DNA of 64,000 bases from Falciphora oryzae (Eukaryota > Ascomycota > Sordariomycetes > Magnaporthales > Magnaporthaceae): contig JNVV01000051.1 of the NCBI GenBank assembly GCA_000733355.1, positions 26,249 through 90,248 on the forward strand. The letters are read 5' to 3'. The notes beneath the pieces are model-generated. The model was given only the letters and a program-made list of their open reading frames with translations, had not been told where the DNA came from and did not search any database. How positions within the stretch are numbered: the first letter of the stretch is position 1; each line of letters starts with the position of its first letter. The position numbers were made by a program, and so were the translations under genes. This document shows, in pieces, positions 1-11,830 of the stretch.

Positions 1-487
1 CAACGCGCCCGCGGGCGCGATATCAGCCAGCCACGCTCACGCCCTCGCCCGCCAACGGCTTTGGCGATTAGCACCCGCCAACCCAACGCGACCGCAAGCA
101 CGATATCCGCCAGCCAATAGGGTGGCGCATGCGACGTGCTGTTTTAGGAGAGTCAGATCCAAGGGGTTGTGACACGCTGGTACAAAGGGATCCCTACATG
201 ACACATCTAAACCCCGAAGCGTTAATTCGGGACGGAGCATATCCAGACCCGTACGGGCGCCGCGGGGAAGAAGGCATGCCGACGGCAGGCCGACGGCAGC
301 CGAAGGACTGTGTATAAGAAGGGCCCGAAGGACCTCCTGTAAAGGGGGTTTGGAGGGCAAGCAATCGTTTTTTCTGTTTCTCATCATTATACACTTGTCG
401 AGCCTCGCACTGATAAACCGCTGAACCTCTGAGATCCCCTTTCCCTACAGGCGTGACCCTTTCCCTTAGGGGGCCACAGTCTGTTAC
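1..487. repeat. Long inverted repeat, left copy
   Basis: This stretch recurs as its reverse complement at about 15,364-15,828. The match runs from the GC-rich subterminal part (repeated CCCGCCAAC and CGATAT...GCCAGCC units) to an inner end reading CAGTCTGTTACA. Differences are few: a handful of substitutions and two small insertions near the outer end of the left copy. The repeat may start before the window, so the outermost terminus is not visible. It could be the terminal inverted repeat of a large composite element, or two copies of one short element in opposite orientation. Both copies stay GC-rich while the 11 kb between them is strongly AT-shifted. Confidence 0.8.
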
Positions 488-2737
488 AAGCCTGCAATAT
501 ACAGGGTGGGAGGGGGACTTGTTTCTTCCGCACCGGCACGGGTTATCGTTTTCGTGCTGGTACTTTCGGTGGTACCAGTCGAAGTCCCCATGCCCCGTGC
601 GTGCGGCTATTAACCGCTGTAACACCTTCCGGTGCAGTTGTAAAGCTTCGGGTGCGGGCCGTGGTACCGGCGGGAGGCCTATAGCCTTATACCGGTCCGG
701 GAGGCAACCCTCCTTCAAGCAGGCAGAAGCGGGGCAGCGTGTGATTAGCCGCATGCCACTGCTTCTCCAACCTACCCTAGCCCCCTTTTCCGGCACGCTC
801 GCCGGCCGAACGCACAACTACCACCCGCAGCGCTTCACAACGCCCCGGCGTATACACATACGCCTTCCCGCCGATCGCCCGCTCACTAACAAGGAGCGCC
901 GGGATGCGGCCCGACCTCCGTGTGCCTTCGGGTTTAATTTGTTAGCCACCTTGATAGCAACATGTAGCCTAGTGTTAAGCTTAAGTAGCGTTAGCACGTT
1001 GTATGCCCTTTGGGAGGCAGGGACTGGTAGATCCCGACTATACCGACGTTAAGTATACTTTCTTTCTCTTTCGGGCGCCGCCCCGTTTGTGCAACCCTCG
1101 CATTCGTTTGCTGTTGCTAACCCGAATCCCCGTTAGTTTTAAAGTTGGATATATCGCGTACCCCGACATTCCGGCATTTTAATTCCAATCTCGCTTCAGC
1201 CCCGAACGACCCCACCAAACCTACGGCCATTCCCGCCGGCCTTAGAGAGCACCTCGGTACGCACATTTTAAACTACTGGCCAGCTCCTCTTTTCTCCCGC
1301 GCCTGTCGAAGAGCCCGCCGTCTACCATCCCCCCTTCCTTCATCCCGCTCCACGGCCGGACTTTAAAACCAATCTCACTCGGTTACATGGCGGCCCATAT
1401 TCAAAGCACGGTCTCGCTTCCAGACACGGCTATTTCCCTTTGGCTGTGCCAACGTCAGCTGACCTGAAGCCAACCATGCTCGCCCGCACGCCATTAGGAG
1501 CAGATGAAAACGCACTACCCCTGTCTCACGACCCTTACCTTGAACCCGAAGGGCCTTCCGCTTACGGCGCCCCCCTACGTGCCGCCTTGACCAGTCTTGC
1601 CACATCGGTCCCGGCGCGAATACGGCCAGCCCAGACTCGTCCCCTGCGCAGCCGCTAGTTCCTGGGATACGACCGTCACAACCACCCGCCCCTTCCAGCT
1701 CGGGTATTCGCTCCACTTCATCGGTGGCTCCATCCAATACAGCTCTGCCCTCGGCGTTCGGGTCGGCTAAGGCGAACACGCCTATCTGGTAGTGATAGCT
1801 TGTAACAAACATGCAACCCCATCCTTAAGAAAAAGAAAAAAAAAGGAGAGAGAAAGCGAGTTTTCAATCGATCGAGCGCACGCAGATGCGCGGTAGATCC
1901 GGCGTCCGTTCGCCTTGTAGCGCACTGCGCGACTTCAAGATTACCCCCAAGGCATTTGGGCAAAGCGAGCCGGATCGCTTCCTCGGCTAGCACAAGCCGT
2001 ACGCCCGTCTTTTCTTTTCCCTCTCCATCCCTCGCCTCCTCGCCGCCCCCTCAACGTGCCATCCCATGCAGAAATTCCGAGATGCAATTGCAAAGCAGAG
2101 ATGCGTGGGTGTGTAAACTGAGATGGAAATCCTACTCACTTCGCGGGGCGGTGCTATCCTAAAGTGGCTGGCACCACGCGCGTCGCCACCCCTTTCAGAA
2201 GCCGGCCTGGTGTCTCCCGACTGAGGCCGACTTTTACACTTACTGGAACGACCATCGCTCACCTACTTCGGGGGCTCCCCCAGACACCTATGCTTTACTA
2301 GGCGCCGCCTGGCGAGGTGGGTGGGAGAGCATTCAGGCCGCTGAGACCTTCACACCCGCGACCACCCCACCGACGCAGGGGCTGTTTGATACTAATCGGT
2401 TTTTTTGTTTTTTTCCATACTATTTTAAAAAAACCCCTTGAAAACCGGTTTGCGGATCCGGGCCAGGGGCTCCCTGGCCTTTGTAAAAAGCCTAATAAAT
2501 ATAGCTACAGACCCGTTAGAAGTATCTTTTTAACCAGGGCAACGAGTCGCGTTTGTGCAAGCCCTGTAAACCACATGTGACCCCTGAACAGGCCCCGTGC
2601 AGGCCCGGGCAGTCTAGAAAATGAAGGGGATCCTGCTCAAGTGCTGGAAGTAGGGGGATCCCCAAGTTGTTCCCTTCATTCTACCTGCAACTCTAGCCCG
2701 TTGATCACGGCAAAAGTATCGTTAAACTCGTCTTTTT
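488..2737. other. Decayed repeat DNA left of the transposase
   Basis: I see no gene here. The open frames lack recognisable domains. A dispersed-repeat core lies at 781-1061, and short A-runs occur near 1830. It is probably non-coding sequence of the outer composite element. Confidence 0.5.
781..1061. repeat. Dispersed non-coding repeat, copy 1
   Basis: A segment of about 280 bp that recurs at 32,389-32,666 and 42,601-42,845, with a fragment near 26,193-26,262. Shared landmarks are CGCCCGCTCACT, GAGCGCCGG, TAGCAACATG, GTGTTAAGCTT and a tail GGTAGATCC...GACGTTAA. It has no coding frame. A tRNA-derived or other short retroposon is possible, but I could not define boundaries or target duplications. 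Confidence 0.65.
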
Positions 2738-3859
2738 TTGCTCTATCCGATGGATAACTCCCTATCTACTTCCCGGGCTTTGTACCGGCGCAAAGTCCGT
2801 CGCCTCTTTTTTCTCTATATGCAGGCCGTCATATCCACCTCCCTCTCCGGATCCTTTGGGTCCGTAGGCCTCCGCCTACGGACCGTGCATACGGCTATCT
2901 TTGCCGGCGACACCTTTCTCCAGTACTGGCAAAAACCCGCGGCCGCCCCGGCCTTCCAAAAGCTCTTCCGCATTAACCAAAGCACTTTCCGGGGCCTCTG
3001 CGACTGGCTAATCAAAAATACGGGGCTTACGGGGTCCAAAATCGTCTCTTTGGGCGAGAAAGTGGCCTCGTTCCTATATATTTGTGGGCAGGGAATCTCC
3101 TTCAAAATCGCCGCCCATATCTTTGGCCGCAATACCCAAACAATACACCGCTATTTTCACGAGGTACTGCGAGCTATACTATCCCTCCACGTCGCCTTTG
3201 TAACGTTGCCTAACGTTTCTAACGTCTCCTGGCCCGATTCCAAACGTTAGGAGGTCCGGGAGGCCTTCGCTGGGTGCCTGGGAGCCATCGACAGGACCTT
3301 GATTAACGCCAAAGTTAGCGCAAATGCAGGGGTTGCATAAAGGAGTCGGAAGGGGCCTACTGCGCAAAACGTTCTCGCGGCCGTAAATCACGGCGGGCGG
3401 TTCGTTTTCGTTATAGCAGGTGCCGAAAGGTCGATATATAACGCTCGATTGCTTAGGGAGGCCCAACAGGCCGGATTTCGGATCCCACGGGGTCATTTTT
3501 ACCTTGGAAATACTGGCTTTTTTATGGGAACCGGGGTAATTACTCCTTTCCCTGCAACGAGGTATCATTTACAAAAATAAGGCCTTGCCCGGCTAGAGGA
3601 CCCGCAGGAGCTTTTCAATTTGCACCACGCTAAAATGCGCGTTGTTATTAAAAGGTGCTTCAGTAATTTCAAAGGCCGCTGGAAAATCATTAGGGGCGCG
3701 CCACCCGACTACCGTTTCCTTACCCAGGTCGATATTGTGCTGGCCGTTATAAACCTGCATAACTTCATTTTAAAAAGCGACTCGAAAGCATTTTCGGCAT
3801 CCAACTCCGGTCCCAAACGAACCAGAATTAAAAGAAAAACTGCAATTAAAAAGGCTTAA
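2738..3859 (+). pseudogene. PIF/Harbinger-type (DDE_Tnp_4) transposase, decayed
   Basis: A relic of a HARBI1-like DDE transposase/nuclease. The first part (2738-3250, 170 codons) keeps the N-terminal half of the family: the segment with FRINQSTFRGLCDWL, then EKVASFLYICGQGISFKIAAHIFG and the TIHRYFHEVLRAI helix. After a stop at 3248-3250 the frame breaks repeatedly. From 3620 the C-terminal signature resumes: a HHAKMR...IKRCFSNFKGRWKII block and VLAVINLHNFIL, the usual end of the DDE domain. The middle, which should carry the catalytic acidic residues, is scrambled by stops and frameshifts. It lies inside the outer inverted repeats and 250 bp left of the Gypsy LTR. A Myb/SANT-like partner relic lies at 16,013-17,199. 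It is not functional. Confidence 0.8.
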
Positions 3860-4106
3860 ATTGTAAGGGAGGCTATAGCGAAAAGCAGGGAAATGGGCAC
3901 CACGTTTAGGTTTTGAGCACGGTACAAGGCATCGATAGCAATTAAATTGTGGGACGACTACTAGGCCTATAAGGCTCGTAAAAATACGGGGTAACCTGCG
4001 TTCGACTCGCTTCGGCGAGGGGAATCGGAAAAAAGTTACCGCGTGTATATTAAAGCATTAGTTTAAAAGGGAGGTTAATTGAAAACGGCGATATGGTAAA
4101 GGTTTT

Positions 4107-4383
4107 TGTTACAGGGTAAGCCGAAGGCCTGTACGAGGTGATCACGATGATACTAGACGGTAATCGAGGGGGTGAAGTCCTATATTACTATAGGGTAAAT
4201 ACGGTAACTTCAACTTGATCTTCGCAACCCTAAAGTTGCTTCGATCAAGCCATTTAAGTAACGCGGCCCCTGGGCCCGCGTTACGTGCCCCGAAGCTACA
4301 GGCCTCGGCGTGGCGTGGCCCTACAAAGGAGGCTGGGGCCTTCCCTTATAGCGGCCCGTTTTATCGCGATAGGCCTTTTTACA
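4107..4383 (-). repeat. 3' LTR of the Gypsy element
   Basis: 277 bp, starting TGTTAC and ending TTTACA on the + strand. It is collinear with the LTR at 14,657-14,933 and differs mainly by transitions. It is the 3' LTR because pol lies on the minus strand and the polypurine tract adjoins it on the right. Confidence 0.92.
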
Positions 4384-6900
4384 CTATCCCCCCTTTAGGG
4401 CGCTAACGTTTCGGCAGCGCCAGTTTAGCAGGAAGGGGGAGGCTGGATCCTTCCCCAAAGTCGCTTCTAACCTAAGCCTGTTCGCCGTATTCGAATCGGG
4501 GCGGGTGCTGCTTTTAACAACCCAGTGGTAAAGTGGTATCGTTTACAGCACCCACTTTATAGGTTTTGGGTTCGATTCCCGGCTAGGCCAGGGTTTTTAT
4601 AGTTAAAAATGTCCGACATCGATAGGGGTACCGGGCATTTCCAACCCGGTTAATCCGCTTTTTGCTTGGGAACATAACTTTTTGGTCTACCGCTAGAAAT
4701 AGGGGAAAACGTTTTGGTAAATAGCTATAAAGTTGAATGGTAGCCTGGTTAGGCGGTAGTGGATTTAGCGGAAGGTAGGCTCGGAATAGCCTTATTTTTG
4801 TAGCGACGGTACGGTTAGCGTAACTTCCGGTAGGGCCCCGGCAACGGTAAATGCGGGGGTTAATGGGTCCGGCTTACAGCAACGGCAAATGCGGTCGGCC
4901 GGTAAGCCATCTTCTTCCTTTCCGGCTTAGCCGCCCTTTATTTTTTCCTTTCTTTAATAACAACTAACAACAATCGGCTGTTATTACTACGGCTTTGCCT
5001 TTTACAACCCACAATCGGGTATTATTCCTACAGCTTGCTTTTTACGTTTATTTTTTATGCTTGCTTTTACAGCTAATACGATTGCGCGCATATATCCTTG
5101 CTTCCACCTTTAACGTGCTTTTTTGCGGCTTTTTTTACGCCTTTAAACTGCTATCGCGTTTCCTTTACGCTTTTTAAGTTTTAGACTGCCTTTACGCTTC
5201 CCCGGTTGCGGTCGCGCTTTTCGTACGTGTGCTTTTTTTTCGTCCTCCCCTCCGGTACGCTCGTCCCGAGCGTGCGCTAACCTTTACCAGGATCATATCT
5301 TACAAGCACGACGATAATAAATCGTTCCGCGACCACCTATTCGGTTTCGACGATAACGAGCAAAAAACTATCGATAATTTCGTAAAGGAGAATATCTGTA
5401 ACGTAGCGACGCATAGTGCTTTTTAGCTGGTTAATTTCCGGCTATCTATTTTTTTTCCGGTTTAGTTCCGCTTTTAACTTTTTCAGCGCTTCCGTTATCC
5501 GCATATCCTGCCGGTGTTTTTTTAGAAATTTAACGATTTTAACGATTTTGCTAACGACTAGTATCGTTTCGCTTTGCGTTTTTTCGCGGAAGAGGACTGT
5601 TAATAGGTCCGGGTCGTCCCTATTTCTGGTCCTACGGATTTTTACGATAACCGGCGCTATTTTCTTTATAGGAATTGCTACGTAGCTGATTTTTTTCGAA
5701 GTAGGGAGCATGCTAAGCACGATTTGGTATGCGCTATCGGTTATACGGAAGCAGGTCGTTGCTTTTAATGTGCTCGTTGTAGCTAGGTTTGCTGTTTTTT
5801 GCTTCGCGAGTATCCTTTTAATACGGATGCTGGCTTATTGGAAATAGTTTAGTAGGTGCATGGTGGATAGCCGTTTTTTGCGATCGCTATTTTACGGAAG
5901 CGGGCTATTTTTAACCTTTTCCTATAAAAAGACTTTAATGGATCCTTTATTACGATTTATCTGGCGGTTTGCTACGGTTTGTTTTATTTAGCCGTTAACG
6001 GTAGCCGGTTTCCTAATAGGTCTGTTATTTTAACTCCGTCGGGCCTTTAGCATTGCTTTTTCCTATAAATGCTGGGCTACAAGTTGTACCAGCTTTTTAC
6101 GCTTCGGGATTTATTTATCGGTATCCGGTACCGTAAGTTTATCGCGGAAAGGTGCGTTTTCGTTTAATACTTGGAGGTGTATACCTGCTATGCCTCCCGT
6201 CGCGAGTTCGCCCAGTTTAACGAAAAGCTGGCTGAATTGGGTTAGCCTGCCTTTCGAAACCGGGCTTCGGTTATAGCTCGCGCTAATTATAAATAGCGTT
6301 TTTTTACCTTTTTATTATATCGTACTAAATAAAGCGGCTACCGGGGTTTATTTTTTTTAGTTAGCGGATCCTTAAATGGAAGTTTCCGACGAAGGCTTTA
6401 AAAAAAACGATTCGGAGGGTAATTTTAAAAGCGATTTGGAAAAGGGAGCTGGCAATGGCTTTTAAAAAGGGGTAATTTATATGTACCCGGATGGTACTCT
6501 TATCCCGTACCAGTTCGCAAGTACTAATACTACGGTAGTCGTTCCATTTCCCGAACGTGCGGATTTAAAGGGTAAAAAGGAGGAGGGTGAAACCACTTTA
6601 AAAAAAATGGTCGTTAAAGGTCGAATAGTTGTAGTGTTAATTAACTTTCGGTAATTATTTCGTTATAAAGTTGCTAATTATCTTTTATTTGGTTTAGACC
6701 GTATTTGCTTTCTTTTTACTCCCTATTTTTTTCGGTTTTAGCATGGAATTATCCTATTTGCGATACGTTTTGCGTTTTTTTTAAATAAGCATTAGCTAAT
6801 TTGCGTAAATTTTCTAAATGCTTTTTTAGCTCCCACGTATTATATTTTACTAGCTATCCTGTTTATTTAATTAGGAAAAATCGGGATTTTTCCTATTCGC
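4384..6900. other. Gypsy region between integrase and 3' LTR
   Basis: No confident gene. On the minus strand a 92-codon Lys/Arg/Ile-rich frame at 5442-5720 and other open fragments could be remains of a third ORF, but I recognise no domain. The sequence is very T-rich on the + strand. A tRNA-like patch lies at 4528-4596. Confidence 0.5.
4528..4596 (+). tRNA. tRNA-like remnant (not a functional tRNA)
   Basis: The segment has a D-arm-like AGTGGTAAAGTGGTA and a T-arm GGGTTCGATTCCCGG followed by CTAGGCCA. The 5' acceptor strand does not pair with the 3' end, and the anticodon arm cannot be drawn cleanly. It may be a mutated tRNA or a tRNA-derived retroposon trapped in the retroelement. Confidence 0.25.
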
Positions 6901-8430
6901 GCATATTAACGACGTTTTCCACTTCCCATTCCTCCGTTTCCTTTTTTAATTCCGGGAAAGCAAAGTTAGGAGGTTACGGACGGGAATCGTTTTAAGGCTT
7001 TAATAACGTTACGGAAAAAACGTTATATAAACGGCTGTATTTTTCCGGCAGCTATATTTCGTATACTAAACTATTAACCCTTTTTATAATAAATACCCAG
7101 ATATAAATAGGTGCCATTTTACGGGTCCTTGCTTTAAACCGGAAGTTCCTTATAAATAAGCTAACGACCTATTCTTTTTAATACTTTTAAAGTTATTTCC
7201 ATTGGTTATAGTACCGGCGTTAGGCTTCTATAGCACGGGCATAGTTAGTTCGCATATCGGTTTGGATTTTGCGGATATAATGCAACCGTTCCAGCATTTT
7301 TTAGATTTTAGTCTTTTTAAAATCGACTACAATTTTACATATGCGAAAGTTAAACTTATATAATGCTTCGAAAAAATTAACGCTAATGGTTTCGTATTTG
7401 GCGTTATTATACGCGAATTTAACTTTATGCAACATTGCTACCTAACCGTATTTTTTTTAGTCGATAAACGTCCGTAAATAATGCGTTAATGTCTAATAGG
7501 TACGTTTTTGTCACACGGAAGAACCTGTGGACTCACCTAATCGGCCCCACAGAAGGTCCGGGAACCGGTATAGGTGCCCAACGGCCCCGAGGCCCAAAGG
7601 CTGAAGGCCGGAGGGGCAGTGTGAATCAGGTATTCAATACTTCGCACGGATCACAGGGTGGTTTATATAAACCCTGCCATCTCCTATGTCCTCCATGAAA
7701 GATTCCTTCTTCCTCAAGCATCTCTTGAGCCCATAGAAAGATTATCTGCAATATAGAGATCCTTCTCCAAGCCGTCTTTGACCCCTTGTTACAGTTTTGT
7801 TTAGCTATCAGTTTAAAGGTAAAACGCCGTAAATAATCGTCGGGCTAAATGCAAAGCTTTTCGGTATTTCGCCTAAAAGTAACTTGTTAGCAGCGAATCT
7901 TTATCGTTAACGATACCTTTTAAGGTGCCGAACTAGCACTTAATATACTGCTATAGCATTTAGGCCAACCTAAGCGCTAAAATGGTTTTGCGCACTGGGA
8001 TAAATTTAGCGTATTTAGTAAAGCGGTTAACTACTACAAACACGGCATTATACGTTTATTTTGTAAAAATTAGGCACTTAAGTAGCTTTGTAATAAAATC
8101 CAGGCTAATTTTTTTTTGGAATAGATGCTCCAGTAAAAGGAGCGGTTGCAATTCGCTATAGGGTTTATACTTAGGCACTTTAGCTCCCTAGCATATTTAG
8201 CACGATTTAACGTAGGCTACGATATCCTTATCCAAATTCTCCTAATGGAATTTGCGTTTAATAAGTTCCATTATTTTATAAACTTTAAAGTGTCCGGCTC
8301 GGGGGTCGTCGTAATGCTGGGCCATAATCTATGCTTTTAGCGCTTTTTAGGCAGGTATTACCAAACGTCCCCGGAAATACAGGACTCCGTTTTCGTTTAT
8401 ATAATATCTTTTGTAGGTGGTTCGGCCTTT
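6901..8430 (-). pseudogene. Gypsy integrase region, broken
   Basis: Translated on the minus strand from about 8,410 downwards, the frame shows the integrase N-terminal region (YINENGVLYFRGRLVIP), the HHCC-type approach with GHFKVYKIMELIKRKF and a C-x-x-C remnant, then SLDFIT with the first catalytic Asp and VVVNRFTKYAKFIP. The second Asp block reads GIVNDKDSLLTS, followed by KALHLARRLFTAF. A solo LTR interrupts the next conserved block, QTxRTxQTL. Bridging the insert at its GTTTT duplication gives one continuous reading frame. Several stops make it inactive. Confidence 0.82.
7504..7797. mobile_element. Solo LTR with GTTTT target duplication
   Basis: A 284-bp block (7509-7792) begins TGTCACACGG and ends CTTGTTACA. 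It is flanked by perfect GTTTT repeats at 7504-7508 and 7793-7797. Removing the block plus one repeat restores the integrase frame of the host element, which proves an insertion. It is GC-richer than its surroundings and has a TATATAAA-like box near 7661. No coding capacity is seen. It is a solo LTR of another element, inserted after the Gypsy element and left by LTR-LTR recombination. Confidence 0.85.
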
Positions 8431-8448
8431 CTTAGCCTTATCGCCTCT

Positions 8449-8765
8449 TTGGGCGGCATCGCACCTGGGCGCGGCATCGCCTTCTTCGGCGGCATCGCCT
8501 TCTTCGGCGGCATCGCCTTCTTCGGCGGCATCGCTTCTAGCGGCATTACGTTTTTGCGCGGCATTACCTTCCTTAGCGGCATCGCGTCTCCGCGCGGCAT
8601 CGCTTTTAGCAGCATCGCGGCTCTACGCGGCATCGCCTTCCTCGGCGGCATCGCGTCTCCGCGCGGTATCGCTTTTAGCGGCATTATATCTTTATATAGC
8701 ATTATGTCTTTGCATGGCATCGCTTCCTGCGACATCGCGTCTTTGTACGGTATCGCCTCTTTAAG
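8449..8765 (-). repeat. 15/18-bp in-frame tandem repeat in the pol linker
   Basis: Reiterated GGCATCGC-based units of 15 or 18 bp run through about 320 bp between the RNase H tail and the integrase. Read on the minus strand in pol phase they give acidic/basic Ala-Asp-Glu/Arg repeats, for example units AAEEGD. The array is a local expansion inside the polyprotein linker. The long open frames on both strands here come from the repeat. Confidence 0.75.
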
Positions 8766-8829
8766 CGGCCACGTTTATCCTAGCAGGCTAATCTTTTTAA
8801 ATCCCGGCGCTATTTTTTACTAAAGCACG

Positions 8830-11440
8830 TAATGCAACAACCTTCTAATCTTGCGTTTGCAACCGCCTAACCAATTGGTATATTGCTCGGTTTAGTTTAT
8901 CGGCTTTAGCCGTTTCGTCTTTTATTAATTCGATAATAACAGGGCGAAGGAGCAATTAGTTATAAATAACGCTCCCAGTTTTAAACTCCTTTGCTAACAG
9001 TTTTTTTTTTGCCCGGGGCTAAGCCGTCGCGGACCTTTTTGGGTTACCCTCTGGGCCAAGCTTTTCCTGCCACTTTCGTTTTTTATTGCAAATAAAGGCT
9101 GCGATAGGGATCTGCATAGCTATTTGCAGCCTAAGCTGTAAAAACTAATTACTTTCGGCGACTTCCGAACGTGCCCGTTTTAGGCGAGGCTTTAACGGCA
9201 TTTGTTTTTCGTTTTTCCTTTTTATAAAGGCATTAATTCGGGTAAAATAGTTCAAAAGGTTGACGTTATAATTATTCCCTTTTAAACGGGCGCGTTGCCT
9301 TTTTTTTAGGTCGCGAACCCGAGTTGGAATTTTTTAGGTAGCTTGCATATATTGCTTTATAACGTTTGGATAGTTTTTTTAGATTGTTAACGTAATAATT
9401 TGTTAGGTTAATTTAGCTGGCAAATGCGGCAACAAATTTAGTTTGGCCCCAAAGGACGGGACGACGTCCTCGTATGTAATTTCTCCTCCTATATAATTTA
9501 GCCTTTTGGACAAACTATCGGCGGGGTTGGTTTTACCTGCTTTATGTTTAATGTTAAAGTTAAACTGCGATAATTTGTACATTTAGCGTGCTAGTTTCCC
9601 GCGGAGGTTTTTCGCGGGTGCTTAAATCACTCCCTTTAGGGCTTAATGGTCCGTTAGTACTGTAAATACTTTAAAAGCTCCTTCCAAATATTGGCGCTAG
9701 TGTTTTAGCGATTTAATAATCGCTAGCAGCTCCTGCTATCCCGTAGCCCATTTCTGCTCCGCGTCGGTCAGCTTGCAGGAGTAAAAAGCTACGGGGTGCC
9801 ATCTGCTATCCGTTAGTTGCGATAGGATGCTAAAAATGGCTTTAGTGGAAGCATTTATTTCCACTCGTGTTTCCTTGGTTGGGTTCCAGTGTTTAAGGAT
9901 AGTAGCGTTCCTAAAAGCTTCTTTTAACCCTTCGAATGCCTTGGCTGCCGATGGCGGCTAGTTGAATATCCCTTTCTTTTTGCCATTTTGGCTGCCTTTA
10001 AATAGCTCGGTTATAGGTGCGACTACGCGCGAGTAGCTAGGGATAAATTTGCGGTAAAAGTTGGCGAAGCCTAGGAACATTTGGATGTCCCTATAGGATT
10101 CGGGTGGTTGCCACTCCTGGATGGCCTTTGTGCGATTAAGGTTTATGGAAATGCTTTCTTTAGAAACCCGGAAGCCTAGGAACTCGACGTGGTCCTGGAA
10201 AAACTCGCATTTGGACTGCTTTGCGTATAGCTCGTGCAGCCGGAATCGTTTTAATATTCGCTTTACGTGCATTTCGTGCTTTTTTCGGTTTAAAAGAATA
10301 CGATAATATCGTCGAGGTAAACCACGCAGATGTGGTTTATTAGCCCTGTTAGCGCTTGATATATATAGGTTTAGAACGTTGACGGGGCGTTGGTTAATCC
10401 GAAAGGTATAATAGTGTACTCGAATAGCCCGTATTTGGTACGGAAAGCTATCTTTCACCGGTTTTGCTTTTTAATCCGGATGCGATGGTATGCGTCCTTT
10501 AAATCCAGTTTAAAGAACTATTTCGCTCCTGCCAGCCTGTTTATTAAATCGGAAATAAGCGGCAAGGGGTATCGGTTTTTGCGAGTAATTCGGTTAAGGG
10601 CGCGGTAGTTAACGCATAAGCGTAACGTGCCGTCCTTTTTAAGAACGAACAGCATAAGGGATCCTGCATCGGCCTCGGAGGGGTTAACCTTTCCTAAAGC
10701 TAAAATTTTTTTGGAGGTAACGTGGTTCATCAGTGAGCGGCGCACCCTCAGCGAGTGGCGCACTTCAAATCCCATACTAAATGCTGTTTTTTTCGATTAA
10801 ATAACTCGCGCAGTTTAAGGTTAAATTCCACTAAAATTAAAACAGTTATATTTAACTGTATAATAATTGTAATTTGAATTTTCCGCATTTTTATTATTAC
10901 TCCTTTTAGGTTAATCTGCTACTTTACATAGTATATTGCACAGTGTTTCAAACTAACCTAAAAGGAGTAATAATAAAAATGCGGAAAATTCAAATTACAA
11001 TTATTATACAGTTAAATATAACTGTTTTAATTTTAGTGGAATTTAGCCTTAAATTGAGCGAGTTATTTAATCGAAAAAAACAGCATTTAGTATGGGATTT
11101 GAAGTGCGCCACTTGCTGAGGGTGCGCCGCTCACTGATGAACCACGTTATTCCTTTAACGCTACTGTTTGCTTTTCTGAAGTTAGGTACAGGGCGCCTAT
11201 TAGGGGTTTAATCCCTTTTTCCAATTCGATAGCGTATTCCGCTTTTTCCAGCAATGGAAGCGCTTTAGCCCGTCGATTCGAAAACACGTCGGCATAGGTT
11301 TGGAAACGCGGGTTAAAGGGTTTGGCTAGCTTTTTTTCGTTTTTATTATTAAGTAAAGGGACCGTAGGCTCGTATGCACTAAGCTGGTGATGCGTTGCCG
11401 TAACATGCCTGATAACGGCCTTCGTTAGCTGCATTTAGTA
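8830..11440 (-). pseudogene. Gypsy reverse transcriptase and RNase H, broken
   Basis: The minus strand carries the Ty3/Gypsy RT domain: the block [19 protein letters not shown] near 10,640, the catalytic YLDD readable near 10,296-10,320 in a neighbouring frame, then VEFLGFRVSKESI and IQMFLGFANFYRKFIPSYS. RNase H follows with WHPVAFYSCKLTDAEQKW, WRQYLEGA, VLTDH and KHKAGKTNPADSLSKR. Upstream, YADVFS and AEYAIELEKGIKP mark the linker before RT. A MITE at 10,720-11,147 splits the gene just before RT. At least one 1-base frameshift and many stops confirm decay. Confidence 0.88.
10718..11149. mobile_element. Palindromic MITE inserted at TA
   Basis: A 428-bp near-perfect palindrome (10,720-11,147) starts ACGTGGTTCATCAGTGAG and ends with its reverse complement. 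It is flanked by TA on both sides (10,718-10,719 and 11,148-11,149). Excising it with one TA gives KEYL across the junction, as expected before a Gypsy RT domain. There is no transposase, so it is non-autonomous. TA duplication fits the Tc1/mariner superfamily. The AT-rich arms could form a long hairpin. Confidence 0.85.
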
Positions 11441-11545
11441 TGCTAGTAAGCCTGAAGCAACGGCGGCTGCTTAATTACTTAGGTTAAGGACGCGTGTCGT
11501 TTTAAACTCTTAGGATTAGTTAGCGTTAAAAAGGTTAATGCCTTT

Positions 11546-11830
11546 TTAGGCTATCGTAGGATGCCTTATAAGGATATTTGGTACGTCCGCACTTTTGCGG
11601 ATGGCGTAAAATAGCGCGGTGATGGTTCGCTTTTGGCCCTTCCGATTTTGGGCTTTTAAAGTAATGTAATGGGCCTTATAACATTTAATAGGTGCGTTTT
11701 GGACTCTGATAAGTTCGGGGATTAGCTTTGTTATTACAGGGAGTTTAAATTTCCTAATAAACCTATGGCTTACTGTATTCGCCGCGGCGTTTGTGTTTAA
11801 ATCTATTAGCACTTTAATTTGTCGTTTTGT
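11546..11830 (-). pseudogene. Gypsy retropepsin remnant
   Basis: The minus-strand frame reads LIDLNTNAAANTVSHRFI and continues KFKLPVI, matching the start of a Gypsy aspartic protease, where the family has an Asp-Ser/Thr-Gly triad followed by Ala-x-x-x-Phe-Ile/Val-Ser. The triad reads Asp-Leu-Asn here, so the active site is lost. It sits between the gag zinc knuckle and RT, the expected place. Confidence 0.65.

Noticed and set aside
453..1052. 199-codon open frame near the left end
   Set aside because: It runs through the inverted repeat and the dispersed-repeat core and has no coding signal.
4528..4596. Intact tRNA gene
   Set aside because: The T-arm is good, but the acceptor stem does not pair and the anticodon arm is unclear; only a remnant is reported.
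8417..8823. Three long Ala/Gly/Ser/Met-rich open frames on both strands
   Set aside because: They are generated by the 15/18-bp tandem repeat in the retroelement linker and have no independent gene features.
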